Source: Hydractinia symbiolongicarpus (taxonomy: Eukaryota; Cnidaria; Hydrozoa; Anthoathecata; Hydractiniidae). Taken from it: a stretch of DNA of 64,000 nt. Below the pieces are notes generated by a model. That model saw only the letters and a program-made list of their open reading frames with translations, was not told where the DNA came from and ran no database searches. The position numbers and the translations under genes are program-made. This document shows positions 26,121 to 40,300 of the stretch, piece by piece. How positions within the stretch are numbered: position 1 is the stretch's first letter; each line of letters opens with the position of its first letter. Location of the stretch: positions 27,754,501 through 27,818,500 of the forward strand of contig NC_079886.1 of NCBI RefSeq assembly GCF_029227915.1, given 5' to 3'.

Positions 26121-29100
26121 AAGTCTTATGCGTTTTAGTGGTAAAAAATTAATTTAAAAAACCGTTCGGGAAATGAGTTTACTCCCAGTTTACTTTCTTT
26201 CTATACATTCGACTATACCGGTCAAGCCCGGGATTTACGGAAACTCCCGGGTTTTCGTTTGCCGGCCATTAAACTCCTTTTATTCAGCGTCTCATCAAAA
26301 ATGAAATCAGTTTTAAAAACTACAAATCTCATGCGTTTTAGTGGTGAAAAAATAATTTAAAGAATCGTTCGGGAAATGAGTTTACTCCCTGGGTACTTTC
26401 TTTGTATACTTTTGACTATACGGGCCGAGTCCGGGATTTACGGGAAATCGCGGGTTTTCGTTTGCCGGCGATTAAACTCCTTTTATTCAGCGTCTCATCA
26501 AAAATGAAATCATTTTTGAAAACTACAAGTCTCATGCGTTTTAGTGGTGAAAAAATAATTTAAAAAATCGTTCGGAAAATGAGTTTACTCCCTGGGTACT
26601 TTCTTTGTATACATTCGACTATACGGGCCGAGTCCGGGATATACGGAAAAGCGCGGGTTTTCGTTTGCCGGCGATTAAACTCCTTTTATTCAGCGTCTCA
26701 TCAAAAATGAAATCAGTTTTGAAAACTACAAGTCTCATGCGTTTTAGTGGTGAAAAAATAATTTAAAGAATCGTTCGGAAAATGAGTTTACTCCCTGGGT
26801 ACTTTCATTGTATACTTTTGACTAAACAGGCCGAGTCCGGGATTTACGCGAAATCTCGGGTTTTCGTTTGCCGGCGATTAAACTCCTTTTATTCAGCGTC
26901 TCATCAAAAATGAAATCATTTTTGAAAACTACAAGTCTCATGCGTTTTAGTGGTGAAAAAATAATTTAAAGAATCGTTCGGGAAATGAGTTTACTCCCTA
27001 GGTACTTTCTTTGTATACATTCGACTATACGGGCCAAGCCCGGGATTTACGGGAAATCGCGGGTTTTCGTTTGCCGAAGATTAAACTCCTTTTATTCAGC
27101 GTCTCATCAAAAATGAAATCATTTTTGAAAACTACAAGTCTCATGCGTTTTAGTGGTGAAAAAATAATTTAAAGAATCGTTCGGGAAATGAGTTTACTCC
27201 CTAGGTACTTTCTTTGTATACTTTTGACTATACGGGCCGAGTCCGGGATTTACGGGAAATCGCGGGTTTTCGTTTGCCGGCGATTAAACTCCTTTTATTC
27301 AGCGTCTCATCAAAAATGAAATCATTTTTGAAAACTACAAGTCTCATGCGTTTTAGTGGTGAAAAAATAATTTAAAAAATCGTTCGGAAAATGAGTTTAC
27401 TCCCTGGGTACTTTCTTTGTATACATTCGACTATACGGGCTGAGTCCGGGATATACGGAAAAGCGCGGGTTTTCGTTTGCCGGCGATTAAACTCCTTTTA
27501 TTCAGCGTCTCATCAAAAATGAAATCATTTTTGAAAACTACAAGTTTCATGCGTTTTAGTGGTGAAAAAATAATTTAAAGAATCGTTCGGGAAATCAGTT
27601 TACTCCCTGGGTACTTTCATTGTATACTTTTGACTATACGGGCCGAGTCCGGGATTTACGGGAAATCTCGGGTTTTCGTTTGCCGGCGATTAAACTCCTT
27701 TTATTCAGCGTCTCATCAAAAATGAAATCATTTTTGAAAACTACAAGTCTCATGCGTCTTACTGGTTAAAAAATAATTTAAAAAATCGTTCGGGAAATGA
27801 GTTTACTCCCTGGGTACTTTCTTTGTATACATTCGACTATACGGGCCAAGCCCGGGATTTACGGGAAATCGCGGGTTTTCGTTTGCCGGCGATTAAACTC
27901 CTTTTATTCAGCGTCTCATCAAAAATGAAATCATTTTTGAAAACTACAAGTCTCATGCGTCTTAGTGGTTAAAAAATAATTTAAAAAATCGTTCGGGAAA
28001 TGAGTTTATTCCCTGGGTACTTTCTTTGTATACATTCGACTATACGGGCCAAGCCCGGGATTTACGGGAAATCGCGGGTTTTCGTTTGCCGGCGATTAAA
28101 CTCCTTTTATTCAGCGTCTCATCAAAAATGAAATCATTTTTGAAAACTACAAGTCTCTTGCGTTTTAGTGGTGAAAAAATAATTTAAAAAATCGTTCGGA
28201 AGATGAGTTTACTCCCTGGGTACTTTCTTTGTATACATTCGACTATACGGGCCGAGTCCGGGATATACGGGAAAGCGCGGATTTTCGTTTGCCGGCGATT
28301 AAACTCCTTTTATTCAGCGTCTCATCAAAAATGAAATCAGTTTTGAAAACTACAAGTCTCATGCATTTTAGTGGTAAAAAAATAATTTAAAGAATCGTTC
28401 GGCAAATGAGTTTATTCCCTGGGTACTTTCTTTGTATACTTTTGACTATACGGGCCGAGTCCGGGATTTACGGGAAATCGCGGGTTTTTGTTTGCCGGAG
28501 ATTAAACTCCTTTTATTCATCGTCTCATCAAAAATGAAATCATTTTTGAAAACTACAAGTCTCATGCGTTTTAGTGGTGAAAAAATAATTTAAAGAATCG
28601 TTCGGAAAATGAGTTTACTCCCTGGCTACTTTCTTTGTATTCTTTTGACTATACGGGCCGAGTCTGGGATTAACGGGAAATTGCGGGTTTTCGTTTGCCG
28701 GCGATTAAACTCCTTTTATTTAGCGTCTCATCAAAAATGAAATCGTTTTTGAAAACCACAAGTCTTACGCGTTTTAGAGGTGAAAAATTAATTTAAAAAA
28801 TCGTTCGGGAAATGAGTTTACTCCCTGGGTACTTTCTTTGTATACATTCGACTATACGGGCCAAGCCCGGGATTTACGGGAAATCGCGGGTTTTCGTTTG
28901 CCGGCGATTAAACTTTTTTTATTCAGCGTCTCATCAAAAATAAAATCATTTTTGAAAACTACAAGTCTCATGCGTTTTAGTGGTGAAAAAATAATTTAAA
29001 GAATCGTTCGGGAAATGAGTTTACTCCCTGGGTACTTTCTTTGTATACTTTTGACAATACGGGCCGAGTCCGGGATTTACGGGAAATTGCGGGTTTTCGT

Positions 29101-30855
29101 TTGCCGGCGATTAAACTCCTTTTTATTAGCGTCTCATCAAAAATGAAATCGTTTTTGAAAACTACAAGTCTCATGCGTTTTAGTGGTGAAAATATAATTT
29201 AAAGAATCGTTCGGGAAATGAGTTTACTCCCTGCGTACTTTTTTTGCATACTTTTGACTATACGGGCCGAGTCCGGGATTTACGGAAATCGCGGGTTTTC
29301 GTTTGCCGGAGATTAAAATCCTTTTATTCAGCGTCTCATCAAAAATGAAATCATTTTTGAAAACTACAAGTCTCATGCGTTTTAGTGGTGAAAAAATAAT
29401 TTAAAGAATTGTTCGGGAAATGAGTTTACTCCCTGGGTACTTTCTTTGTATACTTTTGACTATACGGGCCGAGTCCGGGATTAACGGGAAATTGCGGGTT
29501 TTCGTTTGCCGGCGATTAAACTCATTTTAATTAGCGTCTCATCAAAAATGAAATCGTTTTTGAAAACTGCAAGTCTTACGCGTTTTAGAGGTAAAAAATT
29601 AATTTAAAAAATCCTTCGGGAAACGAGTTTACTCCCTGGGTACTTTCTTTGTAAACATTTGACTATACGGGCCAAGCCCGGGATTTACGGGAAATCGCGG
29701 GTTTTCGTTTGCCGGCGATTAAACTTCTTTTATTCAGCGTGTCATCAAAAATGAAATCATTTGTGAAAACTACAAGTCTCATGCGTTTTAGTGGTGACAA
29801 AATAATTTAAAGAATCCTTCGGGAAATGAGTTTACTCCCTGGGTACTTTCTTTGTATACATTCGACTATACGGGCCAAGCCCGGGATTTACGGGAAATTG
29901 CGGGTTTTCGTTTGCCGGCGATTAAACTTCTTTTATTCAGCGTCTCATCAAAAATGAAATCATTTTTGAAAACTACAAGTCTCATGCGTTTTAGTGGTGA
30001 AAATATAATTTATAGAATCGTTCGGGAAATGAGTTTACTCACTGCGTACTTTCTTTGTATACTTTTGACTATACGGGCCGGGGCCGGGATTTACGGGAAA
30101 TCGCGGGTTTTCGTTTGCCGGAGATTAAACTCCTTTTATTCAGCGTCTCATCAAAAATGAAATCATTTTTGAAAACTACAAGTGTCATGCGTTTTAGTGG
30201 TGAAAAAATAATTTAAAGAATCCTTCGGGAAATGAGTTTACTCCCTGGGTACTTTCTTTGTATACATTCGACTATACGGGCCGGGGCCGGGATTTACGGG
30301 AAATCGCGGGTTTTCGTTTGCCGGAGATTAAACTCCTTTTATTCAGCGTCTCATCAAAAATGAAATCATTTTTGAAAACTACAAGTCTCATGCGTTTTAG
30401 TGGTGAAAAAATAATTTAAAGAATCCTTCGGGAAATGAGTTTACTCCCTGGGTACTTTCTTTGTATACATTCGACTATACGGGCCAAGCCCGGGACTTAC
30501 GGGAAATGGCGGGTTTTTGTTTGCCGGCGATTAAACTTCTTTTATTCAGCGTCTCATCAAAAACGAAATTATTTTTAAAAACTACAAGTCTCATGCGTCT
30601 TAGTGGTGAAAAAATAATTTACAGAATCGTTCGGGAAATGAGTTTACTCCCTGGGTACTTTCTTTGTATACTTTTGACTATACGGGCCGAGTCCGGGATT
30701 TACGGGAAATCGCGGGTTTTCGTTTGCCGGCAATTAAACTCCTTTTATTCAGCGTCTCATCAAAAATGAAATCATTTTTGAAAACGACAAGTCTCATGCG
30801 TTTTAGTGGTGAAAAAATAATTTAAAGAAGTGTTCGGAAAATGAGTTTACTCCCT
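26000..30855 (+). repeat. Domain 6a: first copy of a 24-monomer block
   Basis: This 4.87 kb segment recurs directly downstream. Markers are ACCGTTCGGG with CTATACCGGTC (26,161 and 31,032, offset 4,871), GGGCTGAGTCCGGG, GACTAAACAGGCC, AAATCAGTTTACTCCC and AAACTTTTTTTATTC (28,910 and 33,781). Only a handful of base differences were noticed against the second copy, for example CTCATGCG at about 26,534 against CTCTTGCG at about 31,404, and TTCATCGTCTC at about 28,519 against TTCAGCGTCTC. Between 28,977 and 30,840 the matching second copy lies at offset 6,495, because of an extra insertion there. Confidence 0.85.
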
Positions 30856-33800
30856 AGGTACTTTCTTTGTATACTTTTGACTATACGGGCCGAGTCTGGG
30901 ATTTACGGGAAATCGCGGGTTTTCGTTTGCCGGAGATTAAACTCCTTTTATTCAGCGTCTCATCAAGAATGAAATCGTTTTTGAAAACTACAAGTCTTAT
31001 GCGTTTTAGTGGTAAAAAATTAATTTAAAAAACCGTTCGGGAAATGAGTTTACTCCCAGTTTACTTTCTTTCTATACATTCGACTATACCGGTCAAGCCC
31101 GGGATTTACGGAAACTCCCGGGTTTTCGTTTGCCGGCCATTAAACTCCTTTTATTCAGCGTCTCATCAAAAATGAAATCAGTTTTAAAAACTACAAATCT
31201 CATGCGTTTTAGTGGTGAAAAAATAATTTAAAGAATCGTTCGGGAAATGAGTTTACTCCCTGGGTACTTTCTTTGTATACTTTTGACTATACGGGCCGAG
31301 TCCGGGATTTACGGGAAATCGCGGGTTTTCGTTTGCCGGCGATTAAACTCCTTTTATTCAGCGTCTCATCAAAAATGAAATCATTTTTGAAAACTACAAG
31401 TCTCTTGCGTTTTAGTGGTGAAAAAATAATTTAAAAAATCGTTCGGAAAATGAGTTTACTCCCTGGGTACTTTCTTTGTATACATTCGACTATACGGGCC
31501 GAGTCCGGGATATACGGAAAAGCGCGGGTTTTCGTTTGCCGGCGATTAAACTCCTTTTATTCAGCGTCTCATCAAAAATGAAATCAGTTTTGAAAACTAC
31601 AAGTCTCATGCGTTTTAGTGGTGAAAAAATAATTTAAAGAATCGTTCGGAAAATGAGTTTACTCCCTGGGTACTTTCATTGTATACTTTTGACTAAACAG
31701 GCCGAGTCCGGGATTTACGCGAAATCTCGGGTTTTCGTTTGCCGGCGATTAAACTCCTTTTATTCAGCGTCTCATCAAAAATGAAATCATTTTTGAAAAC
31801 TACAAGTCTCATGCGTTTTAGTGGTGAAAAAATAATTTAAAGAATCGTTCGGGAAATGAGTTTACTCCCTAGGTACTTTCTTTGTATACATTCGACTATA
31901 CGGGCCAAGCCCGGGATTTACGGGAAATCGCGGGTTTTCGTTTGCCGAAGATTAAACTCCTTTTATTCAGCGTCTCATCAAAAATGAAATCATTTTTGAA
32001 AACTACAAGTCTCATGCGTTTTAGTGGTGAAAAAATAATTTAAAGAATCGTTCGGGAAATGAGTTTACTCCCTAGGTACTTTCTTTGTATACTTTTGACT
32101 ATACGGGCCGAGTCCGGGATTTACGGGAAATCGCGGGTTTTCGTTTGCCGGCGATTAAACTCCTTTTATTCAGCGTCTCATCAAAAATGAAATCATTTTT
32201 GAAAACTACAAGTCTCATGCGTTTTAGTGGTGAAAAAATAATTTAAAAAATCGTTCGGAAAATGAGTTTACTCCCTGGGTACTTTCTTTGTATACATTCG
32301 ACTATACGGGCTGAGTCCGGGATATACGGAAAAGCGCGGGTTTTCGTTTGCCGGCGATTAAACTCCTTTTATTCAGCGTCTCATCAAAAATGAAATCATT
32401 TTTGAAAACTACAAGTTTCATGCGTTTTAGTGGTGAAAAAATAATTTAAAGAATCGTTCGGGAAATCAGTTTACTCCCTGGGTACTTTCATTGTATACTT
32501 TTGACTATACGGGCCGAGTCCGGGATTTACGGGAAATCTCGGGTTTTCGTTTGCCGGCGATTAAACTCCTTTTATTCAGCGTCTCATCAAAAATGAAATC
32601 ATTTTTGAAAACTACAAGTCTCATGCGTCTTACTGGTTAAAAAATAATTTAAAAAATCGTTCGGGAAATGAGTTTACTCCCTGGGTACTTTCTTTGTATA
32701 CATTCGACTATACGGGCCAAGCCCGGGATTTACGGGAAATCGCGGGTTTTCGTTTGCCGGCGATTAAACTCCTTTTATTCAGCGTCTCATCAAAAATGAA
32801 ATCATTTTTGAAAACTACAAGTCTCATGCGTCTTAGTGGTTAAAAAATAATTTAAAAAATCGTTCGGGAAATGAGTTTATTCCCTGGGTACTTTCTTTGT
32901 ATACATTCGACTATACGGGCCAAGCCCGGGATTTACGGGAAATCGCGGGTTTTCGTTTGCCGGCGATTAAACTCCTTTTATTCAGCGTCTCATCAAAAAT
33001 GAAATCATTTTTGAAAACTACAAGTCTCTTGCGTTTTAGTGGTGAAAAAATAATTTAAAAAATCGTTCGGAAGATGAGTTTACTCCCTGGGTACTTTCTT
33101 TGTATACATTCGACTATACGGGCCGAGTCCGGGATATACGGGAAAGCGCGGATTTTCGTTTGCCGGCGATTAAACTCCTTTTATTCAGCGTCTCATCAAA
33201 AATGAAATCAGTTTTGAAAACTACAAGTCTCATGCATTTTAGTGGTAAAAAAATAATTTAAAGAATCGTTCGGCAAATGAGTTTATTCCCTGGGTACTTT
33301 CTTTGTATACTTTTGACTATACGGGCCGAGTCCGGGATTTACGGGAAATCGCGGGTTTTTGTTTGCCGGAGATTAAACTCTTTTTATTCAGCGTCTCATC
33401 AAAAATGAAATCATTTTTGAAAACTACAAGTCTCATGCGTTTTAGTGGTGAAAAAATAATTTAAAGAATCGTTCGGAAAATGAGTTTACTCCCTGGCTAC
33501 TTTCTTTGTATTCTTTTGACTATACGGGCCGAGTCTGGGATTAACGGGAAATTGCGGGTTTTCGTTTGCCGGCGATTAAACTCCTTTTATTTAGCGTCTC
33601 ATCAAAAATGAAATCGTTTTTGAAAACCACAAGTCTTACGCGTTTTAGAGGTGAAAAATTAATTTAAAAAATCGTTCGGGAAATGAGTTTACTCCCTGGG
33701 TACTTTCTTTGTATACATTCGACTATACGGGCCAAGCCCGGGATTTACGGGAAATCGCGGGTTTTCGTTTGCCGGCGATTAAACTTTTTTTATTCAGCGT

Positions 33801-36800
33801 CTCATCAAAAATGAAATCATTTTTGAAAACTACAAGTCTCATGCGTTTTAGTGGTGAAAAAATAATTTAAAAAATCGTTCGGAAAATGAGTTTACTCCCT
33901 GGGTACTTTCTTTGTATACATTCGACTATACGGGCTGAGTCCGGGATATACGGAAAAGCGCGGGTTTTCGTTTGCCGGCGATTAAACTCCTTTTATTCAG
34001 CGTCTCATCAAAAATGAAATCATTTTTGAAAACTACAAGTTTCATGCGTTTTAGTGGTGAAAAAATAATTTAAAGAATCGTTCGGGAAATCAGTTTACTC
34101 CCTGGGTACTTTCATTGTATACTTTTGACTATACGGGCCGAGTCCGGGATTTACGGGAAATCTCGGGTTTTCGTTTGCCGGCGATTAAACTCCTTTTATT
34201 CAGCGTCTCATCAAAAATGAAATCATTTTTGAAAACTACAAGTCTCATGCGTCTTACTGGTTAAAAAATAATTTAAAAAATCGTTCGGGAAATGAGTTTA
34301 CTCCCTGGGTACTTTCTTTGTATACATTCGACTATACGGGCCAAGCCCGGGATTTACGGGAAATCGCGGGTTTTCGTTTGCCGGCGATTAAACTCCTTTT
34401 ATTCAGCGTCTCATCAAAAATGAAATCATTTTTGAAAACTACAAGTCTCATGCGTCTTAGTGGTTAAAAAATAATTTAAAAAATCGTTCGGGAAATGAGT
34501 TTATTCCCTGGGTACTTTCTTTGTATACATTCGACTATACGGGCCAAGCCCGGGATTTACGGGAAATCGCGGGTTTTCGTTTGCCGGCGATTAAACTCCT
34601 TTTATTCAGCGTCTCATCAAAAATGAAATCATTTTTGAAAACTACAAGTCTCTTGCGTTTTAGTGGTGAAAAAATAATTTAAAAAATCGTTCGGAAGATG
34701 AGTTTACTCCCTGGGTACTTTCTTTGTATACATTCGACTATACGGGCCGAGTCCGGGATATACGGGAAAGCGCGGATTTTCGTTTGCCGGCGATTAAACT
34801 CCTTTTATTCAGCGTCTCATCAAAAATGAAATCAGTTTTGAAAACTACAAGTCTCATGCATTTTAGTGGTAAAAAAATAATTTAAAGAATCGTTCGGCAA
34901 ATGAGTTTATTCCCTGGGTACTTTCTTTGTATACTTTTGACTATACGGGCCGAGTCCGGGATTTACGGGAAATCGCGGGTTTTTGTTTGCCGGAGATTAA
35001 ACTCTTTTTATTCAGCGTCTCATCAAAAATGAAATCATTTTTGAAAACTACAAGTCTCATGCGTTTTAGTGGTGAAAAAATAATTTAAAGAATCGTTCGG
35101 AAAATGAGTTTACTCCCTGGCTACTTTCTTTGTATTCTTTTGACTATACGGGCCGAGTCTGGGATTAACGGGAAATTGCGGGTTTTCGTTTGCCGGCGAT
35201 TAAACTCCTTTTATTTAGCGTCTCATCAAAAATGAAATCGTTTTTGAAAACCACAAGTCTTACGCGTTTTAGAGGTGAAAAATTAATTTAAAAAATCGTT
35301 CGGGAAATGAGTTTACTCCCTGGGTACTTTCTTTGTATACATTCGACTATACGGGCCAAGCCCGGGATTTACGGGAAATCGCGGGTTTTCGTTTGCCGGC
35401 GATTAAACTTTTTTTATTCAGCGTCTCATCAAAAATGAAATCATTTTTGAAAACTACAAGTCTCATGCGTTTTAGTGGTGAAAAAATAATTTAAAGAATC
35501 GTTCGGGAAATGAGTTTACTCCCTGGGTACTTTCTTTGTATACTTTTGACAATACGGGCCGAGTCCGGGATTTACGGGAAATTGCGGGTTTTCGTTTGCC
35601 GGCGATTAAACTCCTTTTTATTAGCGTCTCATCAAAAATGAAATCGTTTTTGAAAACTACAAGTCTCATGCGTTTTAGTGGTGAAAATATAATTTAAAGA
35701 ATCGTTCGGGAAATGAGTTTACTCCCTGCGTACTTTTTTTGCATACTTTTGACTATACGGGCCGAGTCCGGGATTTACGGAAATCGCGGGTTTTCGTTTG
35801 CCGGAGATTAAAATCCTTTTATTCAGCGTCTCATCAAAAATGAAATCATTTTTGAAAACTACAAGTCTCATGCGTTTTAGTGGTGAAAAAATAATTTAAA
35901 GAATTGTTCGGGAAATGAGTTTACTCCCTGGGTACTTTCTTTGTATACTTTTGACTATACGGGCCGAGTCCGGGATTAACGGGAAATTGCGGGTTTTCGT
36001 TTGCCGGCGATTAAACTCATTTTAATTAGCGTCTCATCAAAAATGAAATCGTTTTTGAAAACTGCAAGTCTTACGCGTTTTAGAGGTAAAAAATTAATTT
36101 AAAAAATCCTTCGGGAAACGAGTTTACTCCCTGGGTACTTTCTTTGTAAACATTTGACTATACGGGCCAAGCCCGGGATTTACGGGAAATCGCGGGATTT
36201 CGTTTGCCGGCGATTAAACTTCTTTTATTCAGCGTGTCATCAAAAATGAAATCATTTGTGAAAACTACAAGTCTCATGCGTTTTAGTGGTGACAAAATAA
36301 TTTAAAGAATCCTTCGGGAAATGAGTTTACTCCCTGGGTACTTTCTTTGTATACATTCGACTATACGGGCCAAGCCCGGGATTTACGGGAAATTGCGGGT
36401 TTTCGTTTGCCGGCGATTAAACTTCTTTTATTCAGCGTCTCATCAAAAATGAAATCATTTTTGAAAACTACAAGTCTCATGCGTTTTAGTGGTGAAAATA
36501 TAATTTATAGAATCGTTCGGGAAATGAGTTTACTCCCTGCGTACTTTCTTTGTATACTTTTGACTATACGGGCCGGGGCCGGGATTTACGGGAAATCGCG
36601 GGTTTTCGTTTGCCGGAGATTAAACTCCTTTTATTCAGCGTCTCATCAAAAATGAAATCATTTTTGAAAACTACAAGTGTCATGCGTTTTAGTGGTGAAA
36701 AAATAATTTAAAGAATCCTTCGGGAAATGAGTTTACTCCCTGGGTACTTTCTTTGTATACATTCGACTATACGGGCCGGGGCCGGGATTTACGGGAAATC

Positions 36801-37350
36801 GCGGGTTTTCGTTTGCCGGAGATTAAACTCCTTTTATTCAGCGTCTCATCAAAAATGAAATCATTTTTGAAAACTACAAGTCTCATGCGTTTTAGTGGTG
36901 AAAAAATAATTTAAAGAATCCTTCGGGAAATGAGTTTACTCCCTGGGTACTTTCTTTGTATACATTCGACTATACGGGCCAAGCCCGGGACTTACGGGAA
37001 ATGGCGGGTTTTTGTTTGCCGGCGATTAAACTTCTTTTATTCAGCGTCTCATCAAAAACGAAATTATTTTTAAAAACTACAAGTCTCATGCGTCTTAGTG
37101 GTGAAAAAATAATTTACAGAATCGTTCGGGAAATGAGTTTACTCCCTGGGTACTTTCTTTGTATACTTTTGACTATACGGGCCGAGTCCGGGATTTATGG
37201 GAAATCGCGGGTTTTCGTTTGCCGGCAATTAAACTCCTTTTATTCAGCGTCTCATCAAAAATGAAATCATTTTTGAAAACGACAAGTCTCATGCGTTTTA
37301 GTGGTGAAAAAATAATTTAAAGAAGTGTTCGGAAAATGAGTTTACTCCCT
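30856..37350 (+). repeat. Domain 6b: second copy, with a nested 8-mer duplication
   Basis: This copy repeats 26,000-30,855 but is 1,624 bp longer. Its first part (30,870 to about 33,860) matches at offset 4,871 and its last part (35,472 to about 37,340) at offset 6,495. The difference is exactly 8 x 203 bp and is explained by the internal duplication annotated separately. The end is clear: after AGAAGTGTTCGG (30,826 and 37,321) the copies part, CCCTAGGTAC at about 30,853 against CCCTGGGTAC at about 37,350. The junction with copy 1 near 30,855 lies inside a monomer and is in register. Confidence 0.85.
32240..35480 (+). repeat. 8-mer (1,624 bp) tandem duplication nested in domain 6b
   Basis: About 32,240-33,860 is repeated at about 33,864-35,480. 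Diagnostic variants repeat at this offset: GGGCTGAGTCC at 32,311 and 33,935, and AAACTTTTTTTATTC at 33,781 and 35,405. Both copies share AAACTCTTTTTATTC in the CGGAGATT monomer, whereas the single copy in domain 6a has AAACTCCTTTT near 28,507. That difference places this duplication after the 4.87 kb block duplication, or after the two blocks had begun to diverge. Confidence 0.85.
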
Positions 37351-40300
37351 GGGTACTTTCTTTGTATACATTCGACTATACGGGCCGAGTCCGGGATATA
37401 CGGGAAAGCGCGGGTTTTCGTTTGCCGGCGATTAAACTTCTTTTATTCAGCGTCTCATCAAAAATGAAATCAGTTTTGAAAACTACAAGTCTCATGCGTT
37501 TTAATGGTGAAAAAATAATTTAAAGAATCGTTCGGGAAATGAGTTTACTCCCTGGGTACTTTCCTTGTATACTTTTGACTATACGGGCCGAGTCTGGGAT
37601 TTACGGGAACTCCCGGGTTTTCGTTTGCCGGCGATTAAACTCCTTTTATTCAGCGTCTCATCAAAAATGAAATCATTTTTAAAAACTACAAGTCTCATGC
37701 GTCTTAGTGGTAAAAAAATAATTTAAAAAATCGTTCGGGAAATGAGTTTACTCCCTGGGTACTTTCTTTGTATACATTCGACTATACGGGCCGAGTCCGG
37801 GATATACGGGAAAGCGCGGGTTTTCGTTTGCCGGCGATTAAACTTCTTTTATTCAGCGTCTCATCAAAAATGAAATCAGTTTTGAAAACTACAAGTCTCA
37901 TGCGTTTTAATGGTGAAAAAATAATTTAAAGAATCGTTCGGGAAATGAGTTTACTCCCTGGGTACTTTCTTTGTATACTTTTGACTATACGGGCCGAGTC
38001 TGGGATTTACGGGAAATCGCGGGTTTTCGTTTGCCGGCGATTAAACTCCTTTTATTCAGCGTCTCATCAAAAATGAAATCATTTTTAAAAACTACAAGTC
38101 TCATGCGTCTTAGTGGTAAAAAAATAATTTAAAAAATCGTTCGGGAAATGAGTTTACTCCCTGCGTACTTTCTTTGTATACATTCGACTATACGGGCTAA
38201 GCCCGGGATTTACGGGAAATTGCAGGTTTTCGTTTGCCGGCGATTAAACTTCTTATATTCAGCGTCTCATCAAAAATGAAATCATTTTTGAAAACTACAA
38301 GTGTCATGCGTTTTAGTGGTGAAAATATAATTTAAAGAATCGTTCAGGAAATGAGTTTACTCCCTGCGTACTTTCTTTGTATACTTTTGACTATACGGGC
38401 CGTTCCGGGATTTAGGGGAAATCGCGGGTTTTCGTTTGCCGGAGATTAAACTCCTTTTATTCAGCGTCTCATCAAAAATGAAATCATTTTTGAAAACTAC
38501 AAGTCTCATGCGTTTTAGTGGTGAAAAAATAATTTAAAGAATCGTTCGGGAAATGAGTTTACTCCCTGGGTACTTTCTTTGTATACTTTTGACAATACGG
38601 GCCGAGTCCGGGATTTACGGGAAATTGCGGGTTTTCGTTTGCCGGCGATTAAACTCCTTTTTATTAGCGTCTCATCAAAAATGAAATCGTTTTTGAAAAC
38701 TACAAGTCTCATGCGTTTTAGTGGTGAAAATATAATTTAAAGAATCGTTCGGGAAATGAGTTTACTCCCTGCGTACTTTTTTTGCATACTTTTGACTATA
38801 CGGGCCGAGTCCGGGATTTACGGAAATCGCGGGTTTTCGTTTGCCGGAGATTAAAATCCTTTTATTCAGCGTCTCATCAAAAATGAAATCATTTTTGAAA
38901 ACTACAAGTCTCATGCGTTTTAGTGGTGAAAAAATAATTTAAAGAATTGTTCGGGAAATGAGTTTACTCCCTGGGTACTTTCTTTGTATACATTTGACTA
39001 TACGGGCCGAGTCCGGGATTAACGGGAAATTGCGGGTTTTCGTTTGCCGGCGATTAAACTCATTTTAATTAGCGTCTCATCAAAAATGAAATCGTTTTTG
39101 AAAACTGCAAGTCTTACGCGTTTTAGAGGTAAAAAATTAATTTAAAAAATCCTTCGGGAAACGAGTTTACTCCCTGGGTACTTTCTTTGTAAACATTTGA
39201 CTATACGGGCCAAGCCCGTGATTTACGGGAAATCGCGGGTTTTCGTTTGCCGGCGATTAAACTTCTTTTATTCAGCGTGTCATCAAAAATGAAATCATTT
39301 GTGAAAACTACAAGTCTCATGCGTTTTAGTGGTGACAAAATAATTTAAAGAATCCTTCGGGAAATGAGTTTACTCCCTGGGTACTTTCTTTGTATACATT
39401 CGACTATACGGGCCAAGCCCGGGATTTACGGGAAATTGCGGGTTTTCGTTTGCCGGCGATTAAACTTTTTTTATTCAGCGTCTCATCAAAAATGAAATCA
39501 TTTTTGAAAACTACAAGTCTCATGCGTTTTAGTGGTGAAAATATAATTTATAGAATCGTTCGGGAAATGAGTTTACTCCCTGCGTACTTTCTTTGTATAC
39601 TTTTGACTATACGGGCCGGGGCCGGGATTTACGGGAAATCGCGGGTTTTCGTTTGCCGGAGATTAAACTCCTTTTATTCAGCGTCTCATCAAAAATGAAA
39701 TCATTTTTGAAAACTACAAGTGTCATGCGTTTTAGTGGTGAAAAAATAATTTAAAGAATCCTTCGGGAAATGAGTTTACTCCCTGGGTACTTTCTTTGTA
39801 TACATTCGACTATACGGGCCGGGGCCGGGATTTACGGGAAATCGCGGGTTTTCGTTTGCCGGAGATTAAACTCCTTTTATTCAGCGTCTCATCAAAAATG
39901 AAATCATTTTTGAAAACTACAAGTCTCATGCGTTTTAGTGGTGAAAAAATAATTTAAAGAATCCTTCGGGAAATGAGTTTACTCCCTGGGTACTTTCTTT
40001 GTATACATTCGACTATACGGGCCAAGCCCGGGATTTACGGGAAATCGCGGGTTTTCGTTTGCCGGCAATTAAACTCCTTTTATTCAGCGTCTCATCAAAA
40101 ATGAAATCATTTTTGAAAACGACAAGTCTCATGCGTTTTAGTGGTGAAAAAATAATTTAAAGAAGTGTTCGGAAAATGAGTTTACTCCCTGGGTACTTTC
40201 TTTGTATACATTCGACTATACGGGCCGAGTCCGGGATATACGGGAAAGCGCGGGTTTTCGTTTGCCGGCGATTAAACTTCTTTTATTCAGCGTCTCATCA

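Noticed and set aside
28977-29174. ATG-initiated 65-codon frame on the minus strand (also 35,472; 38,515; 41,964; 51,468)
   Set aside because: Most monomers have a TAG in this frame (reverse complement of GACTATAC). Only chance variants such as GACAATAC, GACCATAC or GAATATAC keep it open, so it is not conserved as a coding sequence.
30856-37350. Assembly duplication as the sole explanation of near-identical blocks
   Set aside because: Copies differ at a few bases and by a nested 8-mer, which argues for real duplication, but it cannot be excluded without reads.
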